From assembly GCA_036365455.1 (NCBI GenBank), contig JAWQUS010000020.1:221001-285000 (forward strand): a stretch of 64,000 nt of DNA. Direction: 5' to 3'. Made by a program: the position numbers and the translations under genes. The stretch's first letter is position 1. Each line of letters begins with the position of its first letter. Below the pieces are notes generated by a model. The model ran no database searches. It had not been told where the DNA came from and worked only from the letters and a program-made list of their open reading frames with translations. Of this stretch, positions 43,601 through 54,926 are shown one piece after another. This stretch comes from Macrosoma leucophasiata (lineage: Eukaryota > Arthropoda > Insecta > Lepidoptera > Hedylidae).

Positions 43601-45301
43601 GCTCGGCACCAGCACCTGAAGCCGAGGTACCGAAGGAACGCAATAAAACATTCGGGAGTTAGTATACACACTCTATAAATGTTTCTCAACCGTGAGATGG
43701 TGGAGAATTGTGAAGGGTGATAGAGATCATACTACTTATATGAGGAATGTGATACGCAATGAAAGGCTGTTTTTATTGCAGTTTGCCCTAATAAAATAAA
43801 AGGATTACACAGCTCCTCAAAAAAAAAAAGGTCGAGTCACTGACACCTACAGCACAATCTCTGTCTCTATAAAGAAAATCTAGAAGAGCTCTGAAGAGAA
43901 AATTTTAAAGTATTCACAAAGCGCACGTAACCACTAGTTGGATAATAGAAGTACCTACACTGCATTTTTTTTTGTTGGATTATATGAAGAAAGAATCGCA
44001 AATAAAAAGACTTAAATATGAAGTCTCAAATATCACCTCAAATGGATCATTTGGTTTCTCTGAGAGGCCCACCAACACCTCCACCAGGGCAGTTTGGTGA
44101 GCTCCAATGTGCACTGAAGATACCTGCAAATCATTAAGCAATCATGGCTGTGGTTCTTTTTCCTTACAGGTGTGAAGCAATATTGAGTTAAATACTCATA
44201 TTTTAAAAATATATCCAGAATTTCATGAAAAATTTAACATACTGCATAAAAAGATTAAATATTTTTGAGCCTTCATAGACATAAAAAAAATAACATATTA
44301 ATGGACAAGCAGTACACGTCTTAATTTACATGGAACTGTCACCTCAAAATAATTTTTAATACTTTAGCATAATATCTCATTATCCCAGCAAATAGCACTA
44401 ATATACTTAGAACGATATCATTAGTACTTGACACTATAAAATCACTCAGTTTTATAATGAATTATCTAGATATGGTTATGTTCTTATTAAAATTCATGTT
44501 CATGTTATATATTTTTTTCACTCCTCATACATGTATTGTGGTGGATGAGCTCCACAGATAAGATGGTGGCAGTAGTTGTCAAAAATGAATAACGCTAATA
44601 TTCAAGTTTTCACTTCTACCGGCACTCCCAGAGGCTAATCCAATGTTATTTTTTCATCGATTATCATATTTATAGCCTACAGATATCACTTAAATGTAAA
44701 AATAAAAATTATGTTTTATAGATAAATTATCACATATACGTTTCCATACACATTATACACGTACAGCTTCTTGCTTTACCTGTATGGCTTGGGACAGCTG
44801 CAGCACCACAGAGCAGGATGGCTCGCCCTTGCTGCACAGCCACTTCTTCTTGCTCACCTCCCACCCCAACAGGTTGCTGGCCGGGTTCTCCTGATATCAT
44901 ACCACACAGATTTAGTGACTAAACGTAAAACGCGTTTTATTACGACGGTGAAATCGGCCCTTAGTTGTTTGTATTCTCGTCCTACAAATGGTGACTTATT
45001 AGACCAAAACATACCTATATATTGTAAAGAAGAGTACTTCTTATTCATTTCAGTAAATAGATATAAATACTTGTTAGTTTTAAAATAAAAACAATGTTAG
45101 CATTGAGACTTCAAAACCGGCCTAAATTAGAGGTTACGCTTACATAGTAGGTAACAAATGTATGTTTTCTAACAAGTATGGGAAGCTTATATCGGAATGA
45201 GTCTCTACATGGGTAGTTAATAATAAAATGTACAAATTACAAATTCTTACCGGATCTTCGCTGCTAAAGCTAACAACATAATCTATTTTCACTCGCGGCA
45301 T
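34522..45301 (-). CDS. XRCC1: DNA repair protein XRCC1
   Basis: Scaffold for base-excision and single-strand-break repair. The N-terminal domain binds DNA polymerase beta, BRCT1 binds PARP products and BRCT2 binds DNA ligase III. Exons in coding order: 45301-45251, 44890-44780, 44123-44037, 43615-43451, 43224-42936, 42696-42178, 41471-41315, 41128-40896, 37913-37558, 36147-36004, 34677-34522. They give 755 aa (633 in human). N-terminal domain about 1-150: MPRVKIDYVVSFSSEDP, RVRTFSRDQL, RRWDRLRVVCSQPYNK, GLSFIHIF. Charged linker with KDRKRKR, about 150-407. BRCT1 about 410-500: GVVFALSGYANPRRAEL, YRPDWTPACTHLICAF, TGDWLDRC. Then an acidic/basic linker with two KRKR(P/S)LAAD repeats. BRCT2 about 658-755: FFDGLTFLVCGLSPG, RYVRAYGGHVL, VVRPAWVWRC. 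An in-frame SPD triplet repeat extends BRCT2. The last exon is the seed of a 16-copy array. Confidence 0.95.
34706..35066 (+). mobile_element. Full-length 5S-rRNA-derived SINE
   Basis: The head at about 34750-34800 (ggttaagcactacgggcgcg, then tgtgatgggtgaccgct) aligns with the internal promoter half of 5S rRNA, including TTAAGCA, CGGGCGCGGT and GATGGGTGACC. The body has ccttatgggcggtttgaaaa and gcagcgtggtggagtaagct. The tail cccagcagtgggacgtataa runs into (ATT)n and resembles the RTE LINE tail. It begins about 28 nt upstream of the XRCC1 exon 11 acceptor. Partial copies: 5738-6710, 9486-9546, 16751-16892, 23187-23270. Confidence 0.85.
35805..35985 (-). mobile_element. tRNA-derived SINE, minus copy
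   Basis: The complement has the B box GAGTTCGATCCTCGCC followed by gggacaaatatttacgtgac and gtttgtttcgtgtctg, colinear with the SINE at 15636. XRCC1 intron 10, about 20 bp before exon 10. Confidence 0.72.
36721..37365. mobile_element. MITE with ends GTGCGTTCCACTAAGCG
   Basis: Left end gtgcgttccactaagcgttc and acaacgatca match the complement of the right end over about 28 bp. The direct repeat CATCG occurs at 36716-36720 and 37366-37370. There are inner matching segments (gttccacttg / caagtggaa, gcgtgagcg) but no coding sequence. XRCC1 intron 9. Confidence 0.75.
38048..38240 (+). mobile_element. Interspersed repeat family B, degraded
   Basis: Contains ctaccgctaaacggtaatat, atgtacggcctcg and gggagcggcgacgcgtttgc, each with a counterpart at 40545-40760 and 55770-56005. 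Confidence 0.55.
38352..40320 (+). mobile_element. Jockey-clade LINE with intact reverse transcriptase
   Basis: The open frame runs without a break from about 38355 to 40156 (annotated ATG at 38402, 584 aa). RT motifs in order: [63 protein letters not shown] (first Asp), AGVPQGSCLSPCLYA, LSLFADDSAYIA (ADD), WRMAVNVDKTAAF and KYLGCSID. Thumb and connection regions follow, ending in a His/Pro-rich tail. The 5' ORF and endonuclease are missing. An A-rich 3' UTR (40200-40300) follows. It is antisense to XRCC1 in intron 8 and is the youngest-looking LINE here. Confidence 0.92.
40545..40760 (+). mobile_element. Interspersed repeat family B copy
   Basis: gtcgctaaatggtcgcac, then taacgtacggccccgtaatt, aggcctcaggagcggtgacg, gtgtctataggctgcagtaa and gcatgcttgtttgccacttt, ending in a short A run. 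There is no clear Pol III box, so SINE status is unproven. XRCC1 intron 8. Confidence 0.7.
41799..41875 (-). repeat. tRNA-like sequence, probably SINE-derived
   Basis: On the minus strand a cloverleaf can be drawn. Acceptor ACTTCGG pairs with TTGAAGT, D stem GTTC/GAGC, anticodon stem CTGGA/CCCAG has one mismatch, and T stem GCGGG/CTCGC is complete. A box TAGTTCAGTTGGAAG and B box GGTTCGAGTCTC are present. The loop would read GGA (Ser), but there is no long variable arm, so it is not a normal tRNA-Ser. The same flank (ggaaagaaaantttnnttc) occurs beside a second degraded copy at 59444-59520, which argues for a dispersed repeat. Confidence 0.6.
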
Positions 45302-46064
45302 TTTTATTGTAGCATTGTTTAGATTGAAAATTTTATAATAGTTTTTTCTTGAAATTAATCACGCGTGAATAAGTATTGAAATTCTTACTTATTACGTATT
45401 CATTATTTTAAAAAACTGTTGTACATTAAAGAAATAGAAATAGAAACAGGAACAATTTAGCGAAAAAATTATCAAAACACAGCGCTGTCAGCGCCACACT
45501 CGGCCACACCACAGACCAATCATTAATCATGTCAATGTCAAAATTGTCAACCACCTAATCTAATGCTTAGCCTAAGTACCTATAGACGTAGCCATGTTCG
45601 CCATATGCTTTGTAGAAGTGAGACAGTTATATACAAAGAACATAAGAAAGTTTATATAGAGCATCGTATCTTTTGTCCCTTACGGCGTGCCGGTTTTTGC
45701 TTGGCGAACTTCGAAAAGTAAGCCAAACAAACATCTGTCATCGCAATTGCTGTAATATGCTGATAACCTATCGTATACGCATTTATTTATTGTTTTCGAC
45801 GTATATCGGCGATTATTAATAAGTTTTTGGGTATTTATGAGAAAAAGATTCAATTAGTTAAGTGATTAGTGTATAAGGTGTGCAGTAAAATAGGAGGTTG
45901 CAGTATTTTAGCCTGTATAAACCGTACAGAAACGAGGCCTTTAAACGGCATCACTTTTCATTCGTAAGTAAACAGATATTAGTAAATAATGTATGTCTAT
46001 TGAACAAAATACACGTTGAAGCATTTGGCTCTTGATTATCAATTCAAAATAAAGCACATTTCTC

Positions 46065-46316
46065 ATGAAATTCTTGTTTTATATAACAATTGTTTTATAT
46101 TATTTCGCATTAACACATGCTTGTGAAATATATTTGCCTGTAATCTCTTCTGTTTTCACTGGTGAAGCCATCGCAATTTATGAAGCGGTTACTTACGCTG
46201 AGGCTCATAATCTTACAAACACGATAATTCTTTCAGACTCATTAAGCGTCTTACAGGCAGTGCTAGGTAACCCTTTCCATAATAAATTGAAATTCCCCAC
46301 ATCGATCGGTGAGTGA
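46065..46316 (+). pseudogene. LINE RNase H fragment
   Basis: VFTGEAIAIYEAVTYAEAH and then TIILSDSLSVLQAVLGNPFH correspond to the GECLAI and SDSLSALQ region of the RNase H at 19320-20450. About 50 codons survive. Confidence 0.75.
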
Positions 46317-46848
46317 TACACCGCAGATCTTGCGCAAAGATCTCATCTCGACCGCGTTCAACTTACTTTCATGCTTATACTTTATATTATAGTACTCTGT
46401 GATATTTAACTAAAATCAGAATGGACATAATTATGTACAGTATCCAACAAGAAATATTGCACATCGACCTCAGGAAGAGACGTCGGCTTATTTCGAGTCT
46501 GTAGAGCGATGGTAGAGCGTTATTTATTTTGCACCTTGCCTATTCGATGTTTGTCGACCATTTTAATCAAGTTTAGACCAATACCGGACTACGGATGCTT
46601 ATAGATGCTTACGTAGGCAGTGTGCAGTCGTAGACTAGTATAATGATCTGTGGTGTGCAGCAGAGATAACGCTCTATAAAGCCGAAACCAGCCAATAGGG
46701 AATATGCATGAATTTTTTATTTCGTCTTAAATTAATAATTTACATATATCGTAGAAAAATTATAAATAGGCCTGAAAATATTATAGTTATTTTTCAAAGT
46801 GAAATTGAAAACATTGAGTTTTGAGCTCTTCAAACGCCGTCATTTTGA

Positions 46849-46880
46849 CGACGTGTGTTGTGACGTCACAACACACGTCG
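46849..46880. repeat. 32-bp perfect palindrome centred on TGACGTCA
   Basis: CGACGTGTGTTGTGAC is followed directly by its exact complement, so the centre is a consensus CRE/ATF octamer. It may be the core of an old fold-back element or a bZIP site; the sequence alone does not decide. Confidence 0.85.
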
Positions 46881-47649
46881 AGTGTTTTTAGGCTATTGCA
46901 TAGCTTCTATCAGGGTGTATAAACTTAGTACTAATGCGATGGCAATCATATCAATGTAAGGGCAAGAGAACGTTACTAACACGTAACAACAGATGGCGCG
47001 CATATTTGTTCCAATATTGTTCATAGAGTTCATGTTCATAATGTTGTCAGACGTGGTACATACATGTCATGCTGCAATTGCGTCGTATGTAATATTGCTT
47101 AAAAAGAGTGTTTATTAAGCGTTTTCTGTGATTTTTCCATCGAGTTGAGATGTATGGAATACACGTCACAGATAGATATGCAGAATGCGGCCCAAAATAC
47201 TGTTTTATAATGGAATAGCAGTGAATAGCAACGCACGGGCTATTGACCTTAGGTTGTAGTTCCAAAACGAAACACCAAATTCGCCAGACGGCGTAAGTGA
47301 GCTGTTGCCTTCTTTGATATCGAAAATTGGTCTCTATTTCAGTATGTATTATAGTACTCTGTGGCTTCTATCGCGGGACTTGAGCGCGGGGACCGAATTC
47401 AGAAATTCCGTAACGTAAAAACCTCACGCTCCCCACTCCGACGGGCATGGAAGTGTGGTTTAAGGCCGTGCATTGTCTAACGTCGTTTCTTTTCGGCAGT
47501 CTTCGACACGGTGTTTGTGTGCGTGCAACTAGACGTATTGTACGACTCTACGAAGCTCGCACGAATCGAGACATACATAAGCAGCTGTTTATATGTATTG
47601 TAAAATAATAAAAATATTTCAAACAATATTAACTTTTTTATTTAATAAA

Positions 47650-47795
47650 AGAAATAAAAAATGTTTTTTTTGTTTTTTGTTTTTATTTTTTTATTTTTTT
47701 TTTATTTTTTATTTTTTTTTTTTAATTTTTTTTTAATTTTTTTTTATTTTTTTATTTTTTTTATTTTTTTATTTTTTTATTTTTTTGTTTTGTCT
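47650..47795. repeat. T-rich low-complexity tract
   Basis: Runs of 5-10 T separated by single A, G or C. No LINE is recognisable beside it. Confidence 0.85.
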
Positions 47796-48768
47796 TATTT
47801 TGCCGTTTGTAAAAGAAAGTATGGAACATTCTGTTGATACCTATTTTTATCATTAAGTATTTTTGGACTATTATTTATTTTATTTTGTTTACTTTGTCAT
47901 ATTAATCAACGTATCAGTTGTTATTCGCTTTAATTTTATATTTGTAATTTGACCTATCACAAGCAAATTCTATTATTTCCAAGTGATTAAATGAATTTTT
48001 GAGTTTTGAGTTTGTTTTCTTATCGGTCACCACGCTCAAAAAGTGTAACTTGAATTAATATAAAAAAAAAGAAATAAATAATAATAATAAATAATTGGGA
48101 GAAACGTGAAATAATATCCAATTATAAAACAAACTAAATTTTCTTGTTTGGATTTGGAAGAAGAAAAATAATCATCAACAACCCGACTTCACGGGTGGTG
48201 CGATTTTCTGATTAATTCTGATCCAGGGGACGGCAGTTAGTATTCAGGCCTGATATGGTTATCATCGACTCTTTCTGGTCAATACTATAATGCCCCTCTG
48301 AATCCAAGAGTTTGCCGACTATGTTATGATACCGTGATGTATTGTGGATGGCAAACCGAGTGAAAGCGAGGTTAGTGATTTAGAAGCTCCAATAATACAC
48401 TACTGAACAGGGGCGGAGGACTGGCTTTCAGGCTTAGAAGCTGGAAATAGTCTGAAGACGTTTGATGGCAAGTTAGGACCTAAGTGTGGTAGCTAGTCAG
48501 ACAGGTCCCAAAACAGAGAGTTTTCTGTACCTATATTATGATTATTTAGGGTCATATTTTATTTTTGTATTATCATGCGAGTTTTAAGTAATTATATAAA
48601 AGAAAGACCAATTCTTTGCTAGTTTAGTGGTTAAGCATGTAGAAATTGAGGTAAAACAACACGGGAAACGCAAGTGCCTATCTATCTCATTATAGCGTGT
48701 AATCTGCCACGTAAGTAGTTTAATAAAATAAAACGCATATATTTATATATTATTGAGCTTAAACAAGA

Positions 48769-48774
48769 TTTATT
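48769..48774 (-). terminator. Poly(A) signal of the 350-aa gene
   Basis: AATAAA on the minus strand 39 nt beyond the TAA of the gene. Confidence 0.7.
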
Positions 48775-48812
48775 TTACCTATTTCTTCTACATAGTTATA
48801 AGAATAATAACC

Positions 48813-51800
48813 TTAACCATTCCGTAAACTTTTCGTAGCTAATCTTTTATTCTTTTCAACGTATTGATTGATTGCTCCACAAATCGGTATTCTAGAACCT
48901 ATCTGTGAATTTTCCGTCGTGTATTCTTCTTTAAATGATGAATACTCAAACTGAATGTTTGGGGGAAAACTGGCAACAGCGCGTTGGTAAAATGTTCTTG
49001 CATCTTCCTCATAGTTGTGTATATTTGAACCCAATTGAGCTGTAGGTAGCACATAATTATCTCTTATTTCAGTGCGGAAAGTTCTGCAAAGAAAAGTTGA
49101 TTTGGTCTCATATTTTTCAAATCCTGTCAAATGTTTAGGTTTAGGTACCTTTAAATTTAAAAGACATGCATACTGTACCCCGGAACCAAATTATGCTTAT
49201 TATGCGTCCTTATTTCTCGAAAATCTTCTTTGAACTTCTGTCTGTCGTACATTGATTTAGGTCGTTTTGTAGGCAAACGCCATTTATCTATACTCGGTTT
49301 TGTGGTCCAGACCTGTGTAAAAAATAAACATCAGAGTATTCATTCTTTCATTATTAATTAAACCTAATCAAATATTGATTACGACGACCAGAAACACACA
49401 TTTTGTAGTGTTATATTTTGTATTCAAGTACACTTACACTCACAGTATTCATACAAGACTCGCCCTTCGTTTGAGTAAAATTATATACCAAGGGGAAAGG
49501 AAAATACCAGAGGTTTTGTAAAAAGCTCAGTCACTAAAGATGTCGAATATCTTGTTCAGTGTCTGGTGTTTTCATTCCTCCGGTTTAATAAAAAGCTCTG
49601 CTTACTTACCCAGGGAGAATCAGAGTAGCTGTAATAGGTGAGAACATCTCTCGAGTTGGACGGTCTACACAATTGTTCAGCAGTAAACGGTCGGTGATGC
49701 AATCTACTCGTCGTGAGGTAAGGGTCCAAGTACTTTTCAAAACCTTCGTGTGTCGTGTCCAAGGGTTCTTTTTCTTTGTGAAATGGTTCAACTTGAGGCT
49801 ATTAAAAAGGAAAAAGTAAAAAAAGTAAATAGGTTGGAAGTTACTCCTACTTCTAGGTCTCGGTTTTGGGATCCTGAGTAAAAAGTAATAGAGAATGTTT
49901 TCTAATTCGGAAGATTTCTGCCGCGCCCCTCTCGTCGTGCCGTGCAGCTTCAGTCAACTTCAGTTGTGCCTTCTAAAACCCAACAGTTCGGTCGAAAACC
50001 GGACGGTTGGCAACCCTGGACGAATCCTGAATATATTTCAGTACAATAATAATTCTAATATCTAAAGGTTGTTAAACTTTATATCCACTAACAAATATTG
50101 GTGGAAGTTTCTTACTCATTATATCTAATAGTTTTCGGATAACTGACGCCGAATAAAGAATGCTTTATCCAAAACTATTTTATGCTGATGGAATGAAAGA
50201 CAAGCAAACGGGAAATGGAAAGTGTTTAGCGTTCGTCGCCTGTGGGCATTTGCAAGATCAAGGAAATGCATATGCGCTGAGGAACACCTCAGATCAGAGA
50301 CAAATTCGTGCAAGTTCTGGGCAAAAAAGTAGTTCGAACTCTTAAGAAACCTTACCGGATCCAGAGGTAATGATGCAGGGTGTTTGTATTGATCCTTGTC
50401 GGTGACCAGGTTGCATGGGTATGCTGGAGGCGTATACGAACTCCTCATCTCCGAGGTGCCGTGAGCTGTGAGGGCTGGAGGTCGATCTGCTAGCTTATGT
50501 AAAACATAATTTATTTAGTTACTTTAGTTGGTACAATTTGCAGTGAATAAATAAATTGAGTAAAATTTACTTGGTTTTGACAGTTTAGGTACCTAGTTCA
50601 TGACGCAAAACAACTTTTTCCGCCGATCTGTAATCAACAATTTACGATCAAAGATACGCGTACTGTGAACACACTCACAGTAAGCTGACTCTGAATAATA
50701 CAATTCTGCTCGAAATATTTATTCGTTATAGGTATTTTTGTTTTATACTCGTATCTTTGAAATATACAAGAATGTTATAAATCACAATTCTTGAGAGAAT
50801 ATGTATACCTACACCTAAGAATATTCACTATATAAGACATTAAGTTACCTGACGGCTTGGCGAGTAAATGTATCGATTTTCAGTAGACGAGGTATTTTTG
50901 TTGAACCTCCAAATTTCGGGCAGTTTTGATGCATAGTCGAGAGTTGTTTGAGATCGACTCAGCTGGTTAGCTAGGTTAAAGTCACGGTTATATTCCCGTA
51001 ATTCTGGCACTTGTTCATACTGAAAAAAAAAAAAAAGATTTTTCTTTTTTAAAGTTGCTACTTGTCCCAAGTTGCCCAAGAGAACTTCGTTAATCTTAAT
51101 CGAACAATAGGGTTATTTTTTAAAAATTTGAAATGATTTTTAATACTTTTGGTTTATTCTTCGAATTTAGTCTAAGGCAAATGTAACAGATCAAGTCATG
51201 AAAATCAGGTAAGCCGTCTTGAACTAAATAGTGCAAGTGTTATATAATTATGCCACTTTATTTTACATTCGTACTTACTTAACAATTTCACGGACAATAA
51301 ATGTCTGCAGACGTTATAACAAAACTGTTAATGTGTCTCGTATACTGTCCGAGTATTCAATGTTTGTTTCTATTTACCCACGTAACGTTTTCGCGACAAA
51401 ACGGCTCAAGCAATCTTTATGAGATTTCATGTTATTATGTTTGAATTCTGCGAAAGGACATGAATGGTAGATTGGTACCTTTTGTACCAATCTACCATTA
51501 AAGAGCACGCGGACGAAGTTGCGGGAAACAACTAGTAATACCTACAACCTCGTGCCTACACCCTCGAGCTACACTCCTACATTATAGGAGAATTCTTTTG
51601 ACTACCTGTGATTTAATAGATCTCTTAAATCATAAGTAAATCTACAGAATAAGTATCTAATTTGATTATAATCTTTTAAATCGGAGTAGGGTGATAGGAA
51701 AGAGCGCATCTCGCCATCAAAGTTTATTAAGTTAGGCATGTTCCATATGAGTTCCATATATGAGATAAATAATGTATAAGGAAAGAGTAAATTAAATATT

Positions 51801-53337
51801 AAAAAAAATAGCTCTACTACCATTAAAACCAATAACATGGTATTAACCGCATAGAAGGTATAGGTAGGTATTAATCTAGTGGCCTCTAAGTCAGCGGTTT
51901 CCAAACTTATTTCACGGTGGCACCAATGTTGTGCTAAAAAAAAATCGCGGCACCCCTCCTCTTAAACTGGTTAGACTACTTAGGAAAACAAGAAATTCAA
52001 TGTCGTTTTGTGTTCATTTACCTTTAATGGGAAGAATGAAACTGTTTTAATGTATTTTTAATTATTCCTTTTAGGTTGATAGGGAGTTTTGTCAATTTTA
52101 CCCGTAAATCACTTGACGCTGAAAATTTACTCCTGTATCTGTTTTTTTTTTTTATGTAAGCATACGTTGAGAATGCTGACTCACAAAGATAAGTTGAAGT
52201 AAAACAAACAAGTCTTTTTATTGCAATCTTGCCAACGGCATTGCTTTCTGCATATATATACTTGCATCCAGCACTCGTCTTGGCTCCTGTCGTCGTATTT
52301 ACGTTTCAAAGTGATGTCTTCACTGATTTCCAGCAGATTTTGTAAACTTTCATTTGTCACCCCAGTAGGTTTACGTATCGGGTCGCACGAAAACTAGTTT
52401 ATCGTCCAGCTGTAGTCATCCTCAGAATCAATATCTGGAAAATACTCAACAATGGTTTTTTCCACACATACCAAGTGAGCAGCAATAATTTCGAGGTAGT
52501 CTGGTTGAAGATTTATCGCATTTGAATTAGCAAATTCTTGCAACCGAGGAAAGTTGGATATATCATTGCTCATAACACTGGTATAAAAAATTTTTTTTTG
52601 TGCAATCCTTTTGTTTTGGACAATTTTATTGTGCTCCTCCTTTCCCTTGAAGAGATGTGGTGGTTTCAGTTAGTTTTTCGAAGATGTCGGAAAGGTATAG
52701 GTACCAATTTAAGCAGACAATCGACATCAGTTAATTTTTTAATAAAACTCTGCTCTGTAAATGTGACCATCAGTGCATCTTTTAGTTCAAAAAACCTGGC
52801 TAAAATCGTTCCCATTGAAAGCTATCGCACTTCTGTATGCAGCAAAAGGTGAAAATGATCCCTACCCGTATCTTCGGCAGTAAGTTTTAGTAGTTTGAAG
52901 TGGGCGGCTCGGCTTGATTAATTATCTTGACAGTACGTATTTTTTGTTGTGTTACTAACATTAATTTTAAGTTAAAATGCACATAAAATACACATTGGAC
53001 CTTGTTGTTCGAAAATAAAGTATTATTATTATATTATTATATATCTATTATCCCAATTTATTTTTGAAAATTAAGGAAGTTGTTGGCACCACTGACGTAT
53101 GCTGGCGGCACCCCTGACATAAATTGGACACTGGACTTGGACCTGACACCCCTGCTCTAAGTAATCCTAAGCAAAATAAACACTTACAGGATCGCGCAAC
53201 ACTTCGGGCTGTCTCCGCCACCGCCGGCCTATAGTCTCGCTGGAGTCGCCGGTGCTTGGAAACTTCCTCACCGGATACTGTATATTAAGGGTATCCCAAG
53301 ATATCGTCGACAGCTTTTTTGGATAATTGGCCTGCAT
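48813..53337 (-). CDS. Unrecognised six-exon gene, 350 aa, Tyr/Pro-rich
   Basis: Exons in coding order: 53337-53188, 51019-50849, 50493-50356, 49798-49610, 49312-49179, 49083-48813. The first four introns are phase 0 and the fifth is phase 2 (GG|A makes Gly). The whole reads 350 codons plus TAA with acceptable splice sites, which is strong evidence that it is a real gene. The start MQANYPKKL was chosen as the first Met after an in-frame run with poor coding character. The protein has no signal peptide, membrane segment or coiled coil. It is rich in Tyr, Pro, Arg and Asn, with loosely similar blocks such as EKYLDPYLTTSRLHHRPFT, PKSMYDRQKFKEDFREIR and REYNRDFNLANQL. This composition recalls axonemal or sperm microtubule-inner proteins, but I cannot name the family. 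Intron 1 contains a hAT element. A poly(A) signal lies at 48769. Confidence 0.78.
51463..51499. repeat. Perfect 16-bp-arm hairpin
   Basis: Arms 51463-51478 and 51484-51499 with loop ctttt. It is followed at 51500-51540 by the complement of the recurrent actagt...cgcaacttcgtccgcgtg motif. Confidence 0.85.
51892..53154 (-). mobile_element. hAT transposon remnant, perfect 8-bp duplication
   Basis: It starts CAGCGGTTTCC and ends GACACCCCTG (complement CAGGGGTGTC), matching the hAT consensus CAGNGGT. It is bracketed by CTCTAAGT at 51884-51891 and 53155-53162. The interior minus strand encodes transposase pieces of the ZBED5/SCAND3-like group: FELKDALMVTFTEQSF, FANSNAINLQPDYLEIIAAH and VEYFPDIDSEDDYSW. 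These are interrupted by stops and frameshifts. It is therefore a once-autonomous copy, now dead, in intron 1 of the 350-aa gene and in the same orientation. Confidence 0.9.
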
Positions 53338-54926
53338 TTTATAGCAGTTCTTTTCTTCAGTTAAGAGTGAGGTGTAAGTTAACTTGATAATTGTTATATT
53401 ACTTAGCAATTTTTGTTTTCATATCGTGAGGGCAAGGTTGTCGTAGTTACCGCATTTGTAGCTATGTATTAGGTCAATAGTTGTTTGGCGAGGATGCCCG
53501 ATGTTGTGGTCTTTAAGTTACAGATAAATATTGTGTCTAGATAACCATATATGTTTTACGGTTATCAGTTTTATTTAGATCAAGGATCCGACTAGTGAAA
53601 CTACGAGTATGATGGAGGAGGTGTAATGAGTCATCGAAGTGAACATTACAAAACTGTTGGAGCTGTTGTACACGCGTAGTCATAATAATAAAGTGGACAT
53701 GTTCCAAGTAATTTTGAATAAGTTTAAATACGAATATGTTTAAAATATCAGAATTAAAATTATAGAAATTATTTCTATCTATCTTTGAGTTCAAAAAAAA
53801 TAATTGTTGTGCGTGTCCTCTTTTGTGCATTTCCTGACAAGAGTGCGTGTGCGCCGGCGCCGCGCACCCGTTGTCACGGTACGTTGCTAATCAATTTTAT
53901 ATTTCCGATGCTAGTATGCATGAGTGCTAAACAATTCCAACATTGTTATTCTATTACTTCACAGAACATTTTTATTAATAAGCAAATGGTATACGAATGT
54001 ACCTACACTCATTAATTTACCTTCATTAATATTTATTGTAATATTATTAAGTCTTATTTTTTCGATAATTTAAATGGTTTTAAACATGACTTCACACTAT
54101 CAAGTCTTGTGACTACTGGAGACTATTCATGGGATACCTAGAGGCTCTATGTAGAGTCCTCGGTGAGATTGTTTACAAATAACTTGATTTATCAAAACAA
54201 AGATAATTCTCATAAATCTGATTTCATGATCATGAAAAACATACACCTATACTTCTGTCTTGTTAGGATATTACTGGGATATTAATTAAAACGATATAAA
54301 TAGTAATTAATTATATTTTTTTAAATCATTACAAAAAACGAACACTAATAGGTAACTTAACATTTACTCTAAAAATACTTAATTAATTGTCAGGGAAATA
54401 AATTAAGCAAATTGCGTTAATTCTGCTGAAACATATTGTTGAAGCGAGGCAATGTGCGACGGGTTTTACATATTGAGGACTATTGGTATCATCATTCAGT
54501 GAAATATTATTTTAATTCTATTTTATAATGTGTATTTCAATCGTTCGAAATGATGACTGAATAAGAAGGACAAATTGTATAGTTTCTTAAGAAGCTATAA
54601 AATTTGTGCTTCTTATTCGATCATAACATATTATCATAAATGCCATTGAACAAAATATACTTTCGAGCAAATAACGGTATGTAGTAATGTGAGGTTAACT
54701 GTAATCTGATGCTGGCTCTTGTAAATCAAAAAAATCCGAGATTCAACAAATCTGATGATGAATCGACATGGAAAAGTGGGTACATGTGAACACGATGAAC
54801 CGTCGTAGTCCCATCTCGCCTCGTCGTAGTACTTTCATTCTACGATTGGATACGTTCGGAAGTGTTAGGCTTTTAGATCCACGTAGAGCCAGGATCAGAT
54901 ACATTAAATATCAACACAACCGGAAG
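53338..54926. other. Spacer, no feature recognised
   Basis: AT-rich. It includes an imperfect palindrome around 54560-54620 (gaataagaaggacaaattgt / aaatttgtgcttcttattc). I see no coding exon or transposon domain. Confidence 0.5.

Larger units (their letters stand above)
45302..48812. other. Spacer between XRCC1 and the 350-aa gene
   Basis: No gene seen. It contains a LINE RNase H fragment (46065-46316), a 32-bp perfect palindrome (46849-46880), a T-rich tract (about 47650-47795) and an inverse copy of the AT-rich repeat (47915-48010). The phrase tatagtactctgtg occurs twice (46388 and 47350), suggesting another old repeat. Confidence 0.6.
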
